From an uncultured Fodinibius sp. (GTDB lineage Bacteria; Bacteroidota; Rhodothermia; Balneolales; Balneolaceae): 64,000 nucleotides of DNA. Numbering within the stretch: the stretch's first letter is position 1; each line of letters begins with the position of its first letter. The notes beneath the pieces were generated by a model that worked only from the letters and a program-made list of their open reading frames with translations, was not told the DNA's origin and searched no databases. The stretch lies in the NCBI GenBank assembly GCA_913056455.1, contig CAJXMJ010000002.1, forward strand, positions 248,001 through 312,000. Reading direction: 5' to 3'. A program made the position numbers and the translations under genes. Below are positions 18,770 through 29,247 of this stretch, in pieces.

Positions 18770-19780
18770 CTACTTGGTAGCCCGATATTCCATTTTAGAC
18801 TCATTTACTTCAATAACTCCCTCACCAATTCCCCAATCCAGGTAACCCAGCACTTCTGACAAAACAAGAAACAAGGCACCCTTTTTTATAGCATTAGCAA
18901 AAATATGATACGACAAATCCAATAACGTCATCGGTTTTTTACGCAACAACTGTTTAATTTTCTGATATCGCTTTTGGTGTTCGCCAAGGTGATGATCAAC
19001 AACAGAGGCAGCTTGTTCTATTATTTCTCCATGGCCGGGTAGCACTAACCCACCCTGCTCGCGGATCCACTTCAGTGATTCGCGATACTGCAATAAGCTT
19101 CTGTTCCGTTGATCTGTTTCTGCATCAAAATTAATTAACGCATTGGTGCTGATATGTCCCAGCAATAGATCGCCACCAAAAATTACTCCGCTGTCACTAA
19201 TATATGATACATGACCGGGAGCATGGCCCGGCGTATGCACAACTTCGAACGAAAGATCTCCGCTATTAAGCAGTTCTCCATCTTGAATCCATTCAGGTTC
19301 AATCGCCAGCTGAAATTGCTGCAGCCAATCCAGCTGATCCACCATGTTCTGAATATGATCTTCAGGGATACTATGTTTTTGGAAAAAGGCTTCAAATAAT
19401 TCAGCATCATCATTTCCACCAAAATTCGATCTCTCCAGAGGATGTCCGAACACCGTTGCTCCCGCACGATCAGCAAGCCGGGCAGCCTGTCCGTAATGAT
19501 CAGGATGTCCGTGCGTTAGCCAAATCTCATCGATGTCCTCAATTGATAGCCCCTGTTTATTTAAATGGCTGGAGACACAATCAAAAGCCTCATCAGTATA
19601 TTGACCGGTATCGACCAGTACATTTTTTTCGTCCTTTATCAGATAACTAAAAACATCACCCACGGCAAACGGAGTGGGAATTTTAATAGGAAAGATAGAA
19701 TTTTTTCTTAAAATATCGGGGCGTAACACACTTGTTGCTTTAAATTTCAAAATACGTTGAAGGTACCATTTTTTTACCAA
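18770..19780 (-). CDS. MBL-fold metallo-hydrolase
   Basis: A metallo-beta-lactamase fold with the metal motif THGHPDH (His90, His92, Asp94, His95), then HTPGHAPGHVSY, FGGDLL and LPGHGEII, the full set for a dinuclear zinc hydrolase. The C-terminal HLGEHQKRYQKIKQLLRKKPMTLLDL segment resembles the helical tail of LACTB2 and RNase-like MBL proteins that cleave thioesters or RNA; the substrate is unknown. No ATG fits: the frame opens at a TTG at 19780, and a GTG at 19729 would match the usual family start better. Confidence 0.85.
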   Translation of the reverse strand: MVKKWYLQRILKFKATSVLRPDILRKNSIFPIKIPTPFAVGDVFSYLIKDEKNVLVDTGQYTDEAFDCVSSHLNKQGLSIEDIDEIWLTHGHPDHYGQAARLADRAGATVFGHPLERSNFGGNDDAELFEAFFQKHSIPEDHIQNMVDQLDWLQQFQLAIEPEWIQDGELLNSGDLSFEVVHTPGHAPGHVSYISDSGVIFGGDLLLGHISTNALINFDAETDQRNRSLLQYRESLKWIREQGGLVLPGHGEIIEQAASVVDHHLGEHQKRYQKIKQLLRKKPMTLLDLSYHIFANAIKKGALFLVLSEVLGYLDWGIGEGVIEVNESKMEYRATK

Positions 19781-19845
19781 AATGAACCAATATACTCTAC
19801 CTTTATTCCTAATTTCAAAGAAATAAAATTTTACTCGTTTTTTCC

Positions 19846-19877
19846 TTGAAATTAGTTACTCGAAATCCGTATATTTG
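19846..19877 (+). promoter_or_regulatory. tRNA-Lys promoter
   Basis: TTG, 21 bases, then TATATTTG, an exact match to the Bacteroidota consensus TAnnTTTG. It ends 19 bases before the mature tRNA. Confidence 0.75.
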
Positions 19878-19896
19878 GAATCTGTTTTTGACCCAA

Positions 19897-19969
19897 GAGT
19901 CGGTAGCTCAGTTGGTAGAGCAACGCCCTTTTAAGGCGTGGGTCGTGGGTTCGATCCCCTCCCGACTCA
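19897..19969 (+). tRNA. tRNA-Lys (anticodon TTT)
   Basis: A 73-nt cloverleaf: acceptor GAGTCGG/CCGACTC, D arm GCTC/GAGC, anticodon stem ACGCC/GGCGT around CTTTTAA giving anticodon TTT, T loop TTCGATC and discriminator A. CCA is not encoded. The T stem, GTGGG against CCCTC, contains one T-T mismatch at its second pair. A terminator follows directly. Confidence 0.96.
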
Positions 19970-19992
19970 CAATATGCAATGAAACTCTCTCT

Positions 19993-20029
19993 AAGCCTCT
20001 GCTGGTTGATAGCCTCAGAGGCTTTTTTT
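19993..20029 (+). terminator. tRNA-Lys terminator
   Basis: AAGCCTCTG pairs with CAGAGGCTT over a 14-base loop, followed by seven T residues. Confidence 0.88.
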
Positions 20030-20151
20030 GTATAATTCAGAGTAAAAAAAGTAAAACGGTTGAAGAATCTTGGAATTTAAATACCGTTAACTTTCGTTGA
20101 ATGTGATACATATTTATCCCAACTTTAGTTGATTTCATTTAATTCGTTTCT

Positions 20152-22152
20152 ATGCCCGAGAATAAGAAGAAGCAAAACCCGAACAAAAACGACAAAAAAA
20201 AGAATAAAGGACTTCAAGGCCCCGGTGGTAAGCATCAGTATACCTTTTACTGGATTGTCTTAGCAGCGCTGTTTGGCTTTTGGCTATTCAGTTCGCAAAG
20301 CGGTGGATTTTTTGGCGGCCCACCCACCATTGATTACAGCGAGTTTCGTAATCAAATTACCTCCGGAAATGTCGAGAAGGTTCTTATACAGGGTGAACAG
20401 GTCACGGGGGATCTTAAAGAAGCAACGCGTCTCAAGGCGGCCGAGAACGATACGACCCACTATAAAAGCTTTAATACCTATCTTCCTTCTTTTGGGGATG
20501 ATAAATTGATGAGCATGCTCGAGGAAAACGAGGTGCAGGTAGAAACACGACCCAAAAGTGACTTCAACTGGTGGACGGTACTGCTCTGGGGACTACCCCT
20601 TATATTCCTGATTATGATCGGCTTCCAATTCTTCCGACAAATGCGCATGCAGGGACAGAACATGTTCAAAATCGGAGAAAGTAAAGCCAAGCTGCAGGAT
20701 GCTGAAACGGTCGACACAACATTTGATGATGTAGCCGGACTTGAAGGAGCTAAAACGGAACTTCAAGAAGTCGTCAGCTTCCTTAAAGATCCCGAGCAAT
20801 TTGATTCGCTGGGTGGAGAACTCCCTCGCGGACTATTGATGGTAGGGCCTCCCGGTACCGGTAAAACATTACTTGCACGAGCAGTAGCCGGCGAAGCGGG
20901 CGTACCATTTTTTACGATTACCGGTTCCGATTTTATGGAGATGTTTGTGGGCGTTGGCGCCAAGCGCGTTCGCGATATGTTCAACAAAGCCAAAGAAAAA
21001 GAACCCGCAATCATCTTTATTGATGAAATTGATTCAATCGGTCGTAAACGTGGAGCCGGACTCGGCGGCGGCCATGACGAGCGCGAACAGACACTCAACC
21101 AATTGCTCTCCGAGCTCGACGGATTTGAGAAAAACGAAGGCGTCGTTGTAATGGCCGCAACAAACCGTCCCGATATTTTAGACAAGGCATTGCTGCGTCC
21201 CGGCCGTTTTGACCGACAGATTACAGTACATCTGCCCACGCAGGAACACCGTGAACAAATTTTGGAAATCCACTCTAAGAACAAGAAAATTTCGGATGAT
21301 GTGGATATGGAAGAAATTGCCCGTTCAACACCCGGCTTTAGCGGTGCCGATCTCCAAAACTTACTCAATGAAGCCGCTCTTATTGCTGCCCGATATAAAC
21401 GAAAAGCCATTGAACAGCAGGATATTGATCAAGCTCGTGACAAAGTAATGATGGGACTGAAACGCGAGGGCATCAGACTTACTGACCATGAGAAAAAGCT
21501 GTTAGCTTACCACGAAGCCGGACATGCTATTGTAGCGGCGGTATTACCTAATACCGATCCCATCCACAAGGTAACCGTAATTCCACGGGGACAGGCCATG
21601 GGTGTCACTATGCAGATGCCAGACAAAGAGAAATATTTGTATGAAAAGAAATATATGCTCGATCGCATGGCTGTAATGATGGGTGGACGTGCTGCAGAAA
21701 ACCTCATTTTTGACACGGCAACAAGCGGTGCCGAAAACGATCTCAAGCAGATACGGAAGTTGGCACGAAAGATGGTGCTCGACTGGGGTATGAGTGAGAA
21801 ATTTAACAATATCGCTTTCGGTAGTCAGCGCGAACAGGTATTTCTTGGTGAGCAGATGGGTAGCTCCAAAGAATATAGCGATAATACAGCCCGTGAAGTA
21901 GACGAGGAAGTCCTCAGAATACTCAAAGAGGCGTATGATCGTGCAATGACCGCTATCACCGAACACAGAGATATACTGGATAAACTCGCTGATGAACTTA
22001 TCGAACACGAAGAGATATCCGGCAAAAAAGTGATGGAATGGCTTAATGGATCAGCGGACGAAGATGATACCGCTGAAGAAGAGAACCGGGAGATAACAGA
22101 GGATGATACTACATTAAAAGAGAACGAAGAGCCCGCTGACGAAGAAGAGTAG
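20152..22152 (+). CDS. ftsH: ATP-dependent zinc metalloprotease FtsH
   Basis: Membrane-anchored AAA+ protease that degrades misfolded membrane proteins and some regulators. After a lysine-rich N-terminus come two membrane helices (about 31-48 and 139-162) bracketing a periplasmic domain. The AAA module has Walker A GPPGTGKT (232-239), Walker B IIFIDEID and the ATNRPDILD second region of homology. The zinc site HEAGH is at 454-458 and a later ENDLKQ supplies the third ligand. The last 40 residues are very acidic. At 666 residues it has normal length. No SD sequence is seen. Confidence 0.97.
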   Translation: MPENKKKQNPNKNDKKKNKGLQGPGGKHQYTFYWIVLAALFGFWLFSSQSGGFFGGPPTIDYSEFRNQITSGNVEKVLIQGEQVTGDLKEATRLKAAENDTTHYKSFNTYLPSFGDDKLMSMLEENEVQVETRPKSDFNWWTVLLWGLPLIFLIMIGFQFFRQMRMQGQNMFKIGESKAKLQDAETVDTTFDDVAGLEGAKTELQEVVSFLKDPEQFDSLGGELPRGLLMVGPPGTGKTLLARAVAGEAGVPFFTITGSDFMEMFVGVGAKRVRDMFNKAKEKEPAIIFIDEIDSIGRKRGAGLGGGHDEREQTLNQLLSELDGFEKNEGVVVMAATNRPDILDKALLRPGRFDRQITVHLPTQEHREQILEIHSKNKKISDDVDMEEIARSTPGFSGADLQNLLNEAALIAARYKRKAIEQQDIDQARDKVMMGLKREGIRLTDHEKKLLAYHEAGHAIVAAVLPNTDPIHKVTVIPRGQAMGVTMQMPDKEKYLYEKKYMLDRMAVMMGGRAAENLIFDTATSGAENDLKQIRKLARKMVLDWGMSEKFNNIAFGSQREQVFLGEQMGSSKEYSDNTAREVDEEVLRILKEAYDRAMTAITEHRDILDKLADELIEHEEISGKKVMEWLNGSADEDDTAEEENREITEDDTTLKENEEPADEEE

Positions 22153-22203
22153 CAATAAATTGTCTGAAGTCTGAAGCTTTGAGGTTCTAAATGAATTTAT
22201 TGC
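22152..22203. repeat. Inverted repeat after ftsH
   Basis: GCAATAAATT and AATTTATTGC pair over ten bases around a 32-base spacer, overlapping the ftsH stop region. There is no T tract. It may be a weak terminator or a dispersed AT-rich repeat. Confidence 0.4.
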
Positions 22204-22276
22204 AATCTTCATATAAGGTATAGCAAGCTCAGTTGTATTATTGTCTTGGTACTTTTGAATTAAAAGCACCGATATC

Positions 22277-22450
22277 ATGATTGATTATAAAATCATCTTT
22301 GAAAGCGGAGTAACTGAAACAATTACCGCCGGCAGCATTGAGCTAAACGATGTATTAGACAAAGTTGAGGTCAAAGATGATGATGGCAACGAGATTGATG
22401 GGGTATACCTAAACTTTGAGGACATTTCGGCTATCATTCCTCAGTCGTAA
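22277..22450 (+). CDS. Small acidic protein, 57 residues, unknown
   Basis: An intact short frame: MIDYKIIFESGVTETITAGS, then a very acidic EVKDDDGNEID turn and ending FEDISAIIPQS. The amphipathic beta-strand pattern and an ATG 124 bases after ftsH make a real gene plausible. I recognise no family. It could be a small ubiquitin-like or beta-hairpin protein. It has its own space between ftsH and mscL and no frame competes with it. Confidence 0.55.
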   Translation: MIDYKIIFESGVTETITAGSIELNDVLDKVEVKDDDGNEIDGVYLNFEDISAIIPQS

Positions 22451-22568
22451 TAATTATACATTTGCACCCAACACCTGATAACCAAGCCTTTCCTATAGGT
22501 TTTTTATCTACATTTTCGTAAGGTTATTTTTATCAGGTATTTAACTTATTGTCAATTTAGGAGGGAAT

Positions 22569-23024
22569 ATGCTCAAAGAGTTTAAAGAGTTTGCCATCAA
22601 GGGAAATGTAGTAGATATGGCTGTGGGTATCATCATCGGGGCAGCCTTTACCGGTGTAGTTCAGTCACTTGTTAAAGATGTATTGATGCCTCCATTGGGA
22701 CTACTGATGGGAGGAGTAGATTTTTCAGAGTTTTTTGTTGTGCTCAGAGAAGGCAGCATCCCTCCTCCATACGCTACCATATCTGCCGCCCAGGAAGTAG
22801 GTGCCGTAACCTTAAATTATGGGCTGTTTATAAATACTGCTATCAGCTTTCTGATCGTAGCATTTGCCGTATTTATTTTGATACGCTACATCAATAAGCT
22901 AAAGCGACCGGAGGAAACGCCCGAGCCGGTGGCTCCATCAATTAAAAAATGTGACTACTGCTTTTCTGATATTTCTGTAAAGGCAACTCGTTGCCCACAT
23001 TGTACTTCGGAGTTAAAAGAATAG
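22569..23024 (+). CDS. mscL: Large-conductance mechanosensitive channel with a C-terminal zinc ribbon
   Basis: Pentameric inner-membrane channel that opens under membrane tension to release solutes on osmotic downshock. The N-terminus FKEFAIKGNVVDMAVGIIIGAAF is the family signature and first helix; the second helix lies about residues 86-106. After the basic cluster the protein carries a zinc ribbon (Cys128, Cys131, Cys142, Cys145) in place of the plain helical bundle of E. coli MscL, giving 151 residues. Unusually for this window, a full AGGAGG ribosome site sits six bases before the ATG. Confidence 0.95.
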   Translation: MLKEFKEFAIKGNVVDMAVGIIIGAAFTGVVQSLVKDVLMPPLGLLMGGVDFSEFFVVLREGSIPPPYATISAAQEVGAVTLNYGLFINTAISFLIVAFAVFILIRYINKLKRPEETPEPVAPSIKKCDYCFSDISVKATRCPHCTSELKE

Positions 23025-23103
23025 TCTATAAGACTTTATTATTTAACCCCTCGGGGTTTAAGGTCTATTCGGATATGCAATATCCAAATTAAGCACAATT
23101 CTT

Positions 23104-24654
23104 TCACACAAACGCCACAACAATTAGCATATATAATACGGCACCTATTCCCGCAGCCATAAGAGCCAGAGGAATCTGTGTTTTAACGTGATCCATCAAG
23201 TCACTACCGGTAGCCAGTGACGAAAGTATGGTTGTATCCGAGATAGGTGAACACTGGTCCCCAAAAACACTGCCGCCTACGACCGCTCCAAAGCAGATTG
23301 TAATAAAGAATGGATCAGGCAGTATGGCCCAAGCCAGCGGCATCGCCACCGGGAATACTACCGCATAGGTTCCAAATGACGTACCCGCTGCAAAAGCAAT
23401 TAACATACATAACCCCATCAAGATGGCAGGCAAAAACGTGGGCGTGATGGAATCGCCCACCATGGCAACAACATATTCAGCCGTACCCACCGACTCGGCC
23501 ACCTCTTTCAGTGTTACCGCCAGGGCCAATACAATAGCCCCAATCGTAACTCCTTTGCAACCATCAATGAAACCATCCATCACTGTTTTAAGCTCCATTC
23601 CCTTAGCCAATGCTATAAACATCCCCACGAGTACGGCCAAGACAAAAGCCTCGGCAATCATCAGCAGCGGATCCTCGGTATTTCCCATAACATAAAAGGT
23701 GATTATATAAGGAATAATTGCTACCCCAAGCAGCGTACCAATGGGACCAAAGAAATCAATCAATCCCGAATTATAATCTTCCGGGATATCCATTTCTGTC
23801 AGTTCTTTCGAGGACATCGGATCAGAACCGTCCCGATCCAGCTTACCGGTTTCCCGAGATCGTTTAATGGCTTCGCGCATTTTTTTACTTGGTATCCATG
23901 GCAACATCTCCCAGGCAAAGAGTAGCGTCATCAATAGAGCCAAAATGCCATAAAAGTTGAATGGAATAGCCTGAATAAAGAAGTTGACAACATCCTGATT
24001 GGTCTCAAACAGTGGAATCGTCCCTACCAGCAATCCCGCAATATAGAGCGGCCAGACATTGAAGGGAATTACCGTAGCAGCCGGAGATGCGGTAGAATCT
24101 ACCATATAGGAGCTTTCTTCGTGCGAAACGCCCTGCTCATCCGAAATGGGGCGAACAGTTGCTCCGGTTAAAACTGTACTAATAGTCCCCCCTTGATGAA
24201 AAACTAATCCCATCATCCAGGTAAAGAATTTGGCGGACCTTGGTCCGCGCACAACCTTATTTGCGGCCCACTCTGCAAAACGTTCGGCCCCTCCGGTGCG
24301 TGTCCAAATGCCGATCAGTCCACCAAGCGACCAAAGATATACCAACAAAATAAGCGCAAAATCCTCAGTCCCAATTGACGGTATCAGGTAAGCGTCCACA
24401 ATATTGATGTTGCCGGAAATAAATCCTCCCAACACAATACCTACAAACAATGAACTCACCACTTCTTGGGTCCAAAAGGCTAATACAATAGCAATAAGCG
24501 GCGGTAGTACCGACCAAATCCCGTAATGGTCACCGTATTGGGGAAGTTCACCCGCAAAAATAATTCCCAATACGATTACAATAAGAGCAATAACAATATT
24601 AATCCGATTTCCTTTGGATAGCTGAGAAAGCATTGAATTGTTGGTATTTGTCAT
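23104..24654 (-). CDS. Na+/H+ antiporter, NhaC family
   Basis: A 516-residue membrane protein with about 12-13 helices. The segments GDQCSPISDTTILSSLATGSD and FHQGGTISTVLTGATVRPISDE are typical of NhaC-type antiporters, which use the proton gradient to expel sodium, or exchange malate and lactate in some relatives. Family is clear; the exact ion or substrate is not. It diverges from plsC and converges with mscL. A sodium antiporter beside mscL suits a cell facing changing salinity. Confidence 0.88.
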   Translation of the reverse strand: MTNTNNSMLSQLSKGNRINIVIALIVIVLGIIFAGELPQYGDHYGIWSVLPPLIAIVLAFWTQEVVSSLFVGIVLGGFISGNINIVDAYLIPSIGTEDFALILLVYLWSLGGLIGIWTRTGGAERFAEWAANKVVRGPRSAKFFTWMMGLVFHQGGTISTVLTGATVRPISDEQGVSHEESSYMVDSTASPAATVIPFNVWPLYIAGLLVGTIPLFETNQDVVNFFIQAIPFNFYGILALLMTLLFAWEMLPWIPSKKMREAIKRSRETGKLDRDGSDPMSSKELTEMDIPEDYNSGLIDFFGPIGTLLGVAIIPYIITFYVMGNTEDPLLMIAEAFVLAVLVGMFIALAKGMELKTVMDGFIDGCKGVTIGAIVLALAVTLKEVAESVGTAEYVVAMVGDSITPTFLPAILMGLCMLIAFAAGTSFGTYAVVFPVAMPLAWAILPDPFFITICFGAVVGGSVFGDQCSPISDTTILSSLATGSDLMDHVKTQIPLALMAAGIGAVLYMLIVVAFV

Positions 24655-24792
24655 CCTCTGTCTGGTTGATGTTCAAAAGGTCAGTGCAATCTGTATAAAA
24701 GCGGCCATCAAATCAAATGGCATATTCTCGCAATAAATCATCATTTTGCTATATTAGGCCTCACAATATTTGGCGAATAGATTAGGGACATT

Positions 24793-25560
24793 ATGAGCTA
24801 CTCTGATTTTGGTTTTACAGAATACCTGCGAAGCATACTGGCAATTGCCACATTTTTTCTGATCTTTCTGCTGTTTACTCCAATTATTCTATCTCTTTTA
24901 CTCATATCCTTTGGCAAGGCCTCCAACTTAGTTGTTGAAAAAATTGCCCCCATCATGGTGCGTCCGGTCATGTGGGTAAGCGGGATCTCTTTCGATGTAA
25001 AGATGCATACTGATGAACTAACCAGTCCCGCCGTCTTTATCATTAACCATAGCTCTACGGTGGATGTCCTTACCCTATTAGCCCTGGGATTACCCAAAGT
25101 TCGTTTTGTTGCTAAATGGGAATTTCAATACAACCCTGTTTTTCTGATTTTGGGGCGACTCACCGGCCAGATTTTCATTAAGCGCGAAAAGACTGAAAAA
25201 GCCATTCAAACGCTTAAAAAAACACATCGGCGCATTAAACGTGATCAGCTTTCCGTGATGATGGCACCCGAAGGTTCCCGTAAACATCCCGGCATTATCG
25301 GACCCTTTAAAAAAGGTCCCTTTCGGATGGCTATGGATCTGGATTATCCTATTGTGCCCATCTATTTTGAAGGGAATCGTGAACTTAGCAAGGGTGGTAC
25401 CATGATCACTAAATCTGGCCACGTTACGGCCCACATTCATGAAGCTATTGATGTGTCAGACTGGACGGTTGACAACCTGCATGAGCACATCAAAGAAGTT
25501 CGACAACTATATTTGGATTGGGCGGGTGTCGAGGATGATGATGTTAAATCGATTTCCTAA
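24793..25560 (+). CDS. plsC: 1-acyl-glycerol-3-phosphate acyltransferase
   Basis: Adds the second acyl chain to lysophosphatidic acid at the inner membrane, giving phosphatidic acid. An N-terminal hydrophobic helix (about 14-40) precedes the acyltransferase box NHSSTVD (Asn85-Asp91, His/Asp catalytic pair) and the second motif APEGSRKHPGIIGPFKKGPF that holds the phosphate. At 255 residues it has normal length. The CYTH gene begins 15 bases later, so the two likely form one transcript. Confidence 0.92.
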   Translation: MSYSDFGFTEYLRSILAIATFFLIFLLFTPIILSLLLISFGKASNLVVEKIAPIMVRPVMWVSGISFDVKMHTDELTSPAVFIINHSSTVDVLTLLALGLPKVRFVAKWEFQYNPVFLILGRLTGQIFIKREKTEKAIQTLKKTHRRIKRDQLSVMMAPEGSRKHPGIIGPFKKGPFRMAMDLDYPIVPIYFEGNRELSKGGTMITKSGHVTAHIHEAIDVSDWTVDNLHEHIKEVRQLYLDWAGVEDDDVKSIS

Positions 25561-25575
25561 ATAATTATTTGCTAA

Positions 25576-26091
25576 ATGAGCATTCTCAACATTGAAATTA
25601 AAGCCCGCTGCGATCAACCCGATCATATCCGTAAAATACTTCGCGAGCACAATGCTGATTTCAAAGGTACCGATCATCAAATAGATACCTACTTTGAAGT
25701 GCCTGAAGGAAGACTAAAATTGCGACAGGGTACGATCGAAAACAACCTTATTTTTTATAAGCGTGACAATCAATCCGGACCCAAGGCCTCAAATATTGAC
25801 CTTGTCCCTGCAGAACATCCCGAAGAGCTACATGCGCTGCTCGATAATGCACTGGATACTAAAGTAATTGTGGATAAACAACGTGAGATTTATTTCATCG
25901 AAAACGTAAAGTTTCATATCGATGAAGTAAAAAAACTCGGAAATTTTGTAGAGATTGAAGCAATCGACGAAGATGGCACCATTGGGAGGGAGAGATTACA
26001 GGAGCAATGTGAAAAATACCTCCGGCTATTTGGAATCACCGATGACCAGCTCATTGCTCATTCCTATTCAGATATGCTCCTCGGAAATTAA
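25576..26091 (+). CDS. CYTH-domain protein (class IV adenylate cyclase-like)
   Basis: A triphosphate tunnel enzyme fold. It starts [13 protein letters not shown], the NIEIKAR form of the ExExK metal motif, followed by the [15 protein letters not shown] and ENNLIFYKR strands that line the tunnel with basic residues. The family includes thiamine triphosphatases, inorganic triphosphatases and class IV adenylate cyclases; the sequence alone does not choose between them. It is cotranscribed with plsC and followed by glpK. Confidence 0.88.
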   Translation: MSILNIEIKARCDQPDHIRKILREHNADFKGTDHQIDTYFEVPEGRLKLRQGTIENNLIFYKRDNQSGPKASNIDLVPAEHPEELHALLDNALDTKVIVDKQREIYFIENVKFHIDEVKKLGNFVEIEAIDEDGTIGRERLQEQCEKYLRLFGITDDQLIAHSYSDMLLGN

Positions 26092-26176
26092 TCTCACTTC
26101 TTCAGCAATAACATTTTCTTTTCTACCCCTCAGTTGGTTACTTGCATTTACAATTGGTCCGCAAATAACCACTGTT

Positions 26177-27667
26177 ATGAAATATATTTTATCATTAGAT
26201 CAAGGTACTACCAGTTCTCGGGCCATCCTGTTCGATCGTCACGGTGCTATAAAGGCCATGGCACAAAAAGAATTCGAGCAAATATTTCCACAGCCGGGCT
26301 GGGTCGAACATGATCCCAATGAAATTTGGTCATCACAAACCAGCGTTGCTGCTGAAGTCGTTACAAAAGCTGATATCCGACCCAACCAAATTGCTGCCAT
26401 CGGTATTACCAACCAGCGCGAGACAACCGTTGTTTGGGATCGCAAAACAGGTAAACCCATCTACAATGCCATTGTTTGGCAAGATCGGAGGACAGCCTCC
26501 ATCACTGACCAGCTCAAGGATGAAAGTCTCGAAGAAACCTTTCGTTCGAAGACGGGATTGGTGCTCGATCCCTACTTTTCAGGCACTAAAATTAAATGGA
26601 TCTTAGATAATGTAGATGGTGCCCGTCAAAAGGCAAAGCGGGGCGACCTGCTATTTGGCACGGTAGATTCCTGGCTAATCTGGAAAATGACCGCCGGCCA
26701 AAAGCACGTCACTGATATCACCAATGCCAGCCGAACGTTGCTTTTTAATATTCACGACTTTAAGTGGGATAAGGAACTTTTACAGATACTGGACATCCCC
26801 GAATCCATACTCCCGGAGGTAAAATCATGCAGTGAAATATACGGACATACGGCCGGAAATATTTTTGCTGCGGAAATACCTATTGCAGGTATAGCGGGAG
26901 ATCAGCAAGCAGCCCTGTTCGGACAAATGTGCAATCAAAAAGGGATGGCCAAAAATACCTACGGCACCGGTTGTTTTATGCTAATGAATACCGGACAGCA
27001 ACCCATCAATTCCCAAAATAAATTACTTACAACCATTGCCTGGCAAGTCAACGGAACTACCGAATACGCACTCGAAGGAAGTGTCTTTATAGGCGGGGCT
27101 GTTGTACAATGGCTTCGTGACGGGCTCGGAATTATCAATGACTCATCAGAAATTGAAGAACTGGCTTCTCAAGCTGAAAGCTCAGACGGTATATACCTGG
27201 TCCCTGCTTTTTCGGGTTTGGGAGCACCGCACTGGGATCCACACGCTCGCGGAACTATCACCGGCATTACGCGCGGCACTGATGTCTCCCATATTGCCCG
27301 AGCAGCATTAGAAGCTATTGCGTTTCAATCTGCCGACCTGCTCAAGGCAATGGTGGCTGACTCGGAAATCGATCTCAAAGAACTTCGTGTTGACGGCGGC
27401 GCTTCTGTTAATAAACTGCTAATGCAATTTCAGGCCGATATCCTGGGAGTTCCCGTTATACGACCTAAAATAACCGAAACGACAGCATTGGGGGCTGCTT
27501 ATTTGGCCGGACTTGGCGTAGGTTTCTGGGATAATATCTCCAGTATTGCTAACCAGTGGAAAGCGGGCACTACTTTTTTGCCCGACATGGATGATCAAAA
27601 AATTCAGGGTCATTATGCGGGATGGCAGCGGGCCGTCGAACGCGCTAAAGGATGGAAACAAAAATAA
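26177..27667 (+). CDS. glpK: Glycerol kinase
   Basis: Phosphorylates glycerol to sn-glycerol-3-phosphate. The start [20 protein letters not shown] is the FGGY-family phosphate motif; [29 protein letters not shown] and [21 protein letters not shown] follow. The frame is open further upstream, but that part overlaps the CYTH gene and does not resemble the family, so the ATG giving 496 residues is used. glpD follows immediately. No glpF uptake gene is in the window. Confidence 0.95.
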   Translation: MKYILSLDQGTTSSRAILFDRHGAIKAMAQKEFEQIFPQPGWVEHDPNEIWSSQTSVAAEVVTKADIRPNQIAAIGITNQRETTVVWDRKTGKPIYNAIVWQDRRTASITDQLKDESLEETFRSKTGLVLDPYFSGTKIKWILDNVDGARQKAKRGDLLFGTVDSWLIWKMTAGQKHVTDITNASRTLLFNIHDFKWDKELLQILDIPESILPEVKSCSEIYGHTAGNIFAAEIPIAGIAGDQQAALFGQMCNQKGMAKNTYGTGCFMLMNTGQQPINSQNKLLTTIAWQVNGTTEYALEGSVFIGGAVVQWLRDGLGIINDSSEIEELASQAESSDGIYLVPAFSGLGAPHWDPHARGTITGITRGTDVSHIARAALEAIAFQSADLLKAMVADSEIDLKELRVDGGASVNKLLMQFQADILGVPVIRPKITETTALGAAYLAGLGVGFWDNISSIANQWKAGTTFLPDMDDQKIQGHYAGWQRAVERAKGWKQK

Positions 27668-27687
27668 CGTACACCAATCACTTTACC

Positions 27688-29247
27688 ATGGATCGCAATA
27701 AACTCCTTCAACAAGTACAAGACGATACCGAAATATGGGACTTCATTATTATTGGCGGTGGAGCCACAGGATTGGGTGCCGCGGTTGAGGCCGCGTCCCG
27801 AGGATATAAAACCCTACTTTTGGAGCAGCATGATTTTGCCAAAGGCACTTCGAGTCGGAGCACCAAGCTGGTCCACGGGGGCGTACGTTACCTGCAACAG
27901 GGCAATGTGGCGCTTGTTTTGGAAGCCCTTCGCGAACGCGGACTCCTTCGCCAGAATGCGCCACATCTGGTTAAAAATCAGTCCTTTATTGTTCCCAATT
28001 ACGATTGGTGGGAAGGCCCCTTTTACGGAATCGGACTGAAGATTTATGATAAATTAGCGGGCGATTTAGGATTGGGCCCCTCTAAAAACCTATCCAAAGA
28101 AGAAACCTTAAAGCATATTCCCACACTTGAATCCGATGATCTTAACGGTGGCGTAATTTATTACGATGCCCAGTTCGATGATTCTCGTCTGGCTATCAAC
28201 CTGATGCAGACCATTTTTGATCACGATGGCGTGGCTCTAAACTATATGAAAGTGACCGATCTGCTTAAAGCCAATGGACTGGTTTCCGGGGTCAAAGTCG
28301 AAGACCAAGAAGGGGATTACGATATCGAAATTCAGGGACGTGTTGTCATCAATGCCACCGGGATGTTTACCGATGACATCCGCCGAATGGATAATCCAAA
28401 AGCCAAACGACTCATGAAACCGAGTCAGGGAGTACATTTAGTTTTGGACAAATCCTTTCAACCGGGCGAAAGTGCAATCATGGTCCCTAAAACTGATGAC
28501 GGACGCGTCCTCTTTGCCGTGCCGTGGCACGATCGCATTATTGTTGGCACCACCGATACTCCCCTCGAAAAACCGTTACTGGAACCCCGTGCCCAAGAAG
28601 AAGAGATAGAATTTCTGCTTACCCATGCCGCCCGCTATCTTACCAAAGATCCTAAACCCGAAGACGTGCTCAGCGTTTTTGCGGGTATTCGACCGCTTGT
28701 TTCACCTGAAGGTGACGATGATACGGCATCAATTTCCCGCGACCATACCCTGCTTATTGATCCGTCGGGACTGGTAACAATTACCGGTGGAAAGTGGACA
28801 ACCTATCGCAAGATGGCCGAAGATACCGTCAACGAAGCAGCAGTAGTGGCCGGCCTTGACGAACGGGAGTCCGTAACTGAAAACCTGCGTCTGCACGGTT
28901 GGCTCAAAAATACCGATGCCGCAGATCCCTATGAACTTTACGGCTCCGATGCGCTGGCACTCAAAAAGATTGCCGGAGAACATGAAGGCTGGGATAAACC
29001 CATTCATCCAGACCTTCCCTATACACCCGCCGAAGTTGTTTGGGCAGCCCGTAACGAGATGGCCCGCACAGTCGAAGATGTGCTCTCACGGCGCACACGT
29101 GCCTTGCTGCTCGATGCCCGAGCCAGTATTGAAATGGCCGAACCGGTAGCTGATCTTTTAGCGGAACAATTAGGTCGAGACGATGAATGGAAGCAGCAAC
29201 AAGTCGAGGAATACACCGAGTTAGCTAAAGGCTACTTATTGACCTAA
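27688..29247 (+). CDS. glpD: Glycerol-3-phosphate dehydrogenase (FAD-dependent)
   Basis: Oxidises glycerol-3-phosphate to dihydroxyacetone phosphate and passes electrons to quinone at the membrane. The FAD fingerprint IIIGGGATGLGAAVEAASRG and the GTSSRSTKLVHGGVRYLQQGN segment identify it; IPTLES, VLSVFAGIRPLV and GLVTITGGKWTTYRKMAED follow in family order. The ATG at 27688 is preferred because the upstream in-frame ATG at 27652 lies inside glpK and adds a non-conserved stretch. With glpK it completes glycerol catabolism into glycolysis. Confidence 0.94.
   Translation: MDRNKLLQQVQDDTEIWDFIIIGGGATGLGAAVEAASRGYKTLLLEQHDFAKGTSSRSTKLVHGGVRYLQQGNVALVLEALRERGLLRQNAPHLVKNQSFIVPNYDWWEGPFYGIGLKIYDKLAGDLGLGPSKNLSKEETLKHIPTLESDDLNGGVIYYDAQFDDSRLAINLMQTIFDHDGVALNYMKVTDLLKANGLVSGVKVEDQEGDYDIEIQGRVVINATGMFTDDIRRMDNPKAKRLMKPSQGVHLVLDKSFQPGESAIMVPKTDDGRVLFAVPWHDRIIVGTTDTPLEKPLLEPRAQEEEIEFLLTHAARYLTKDPKPEDVLSVFAGIRPLVSPEGDDDTASISRDHTLLIDPSGLVTITGGKWTTYRKMAEDTVNEAAVVAGLDERESVTENLRLHGWLKNTDAADPYELYGSDALALKKIAGEHEGWDKPIHPDLPYTPAEVVWAARNEMARTVEDVLSRRTRALLLDARASIEMAEPVADLLAEQLGRDDEWKQQQVEEYTELAKGYLLT

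Noticed and set aside
20763-21410. 215-codon frame antisense to ftsH
   Set aside because: Serine-rich shadow of the AAA domain, without recognisable content.
25955-26176. Upstream extension of the glycerol kinase frame
   Set aside because: It overlaps the end of the CYTH gene in another frame and does not resemble the kinase N-terminus; [15 protein letters not shown] is the family start.
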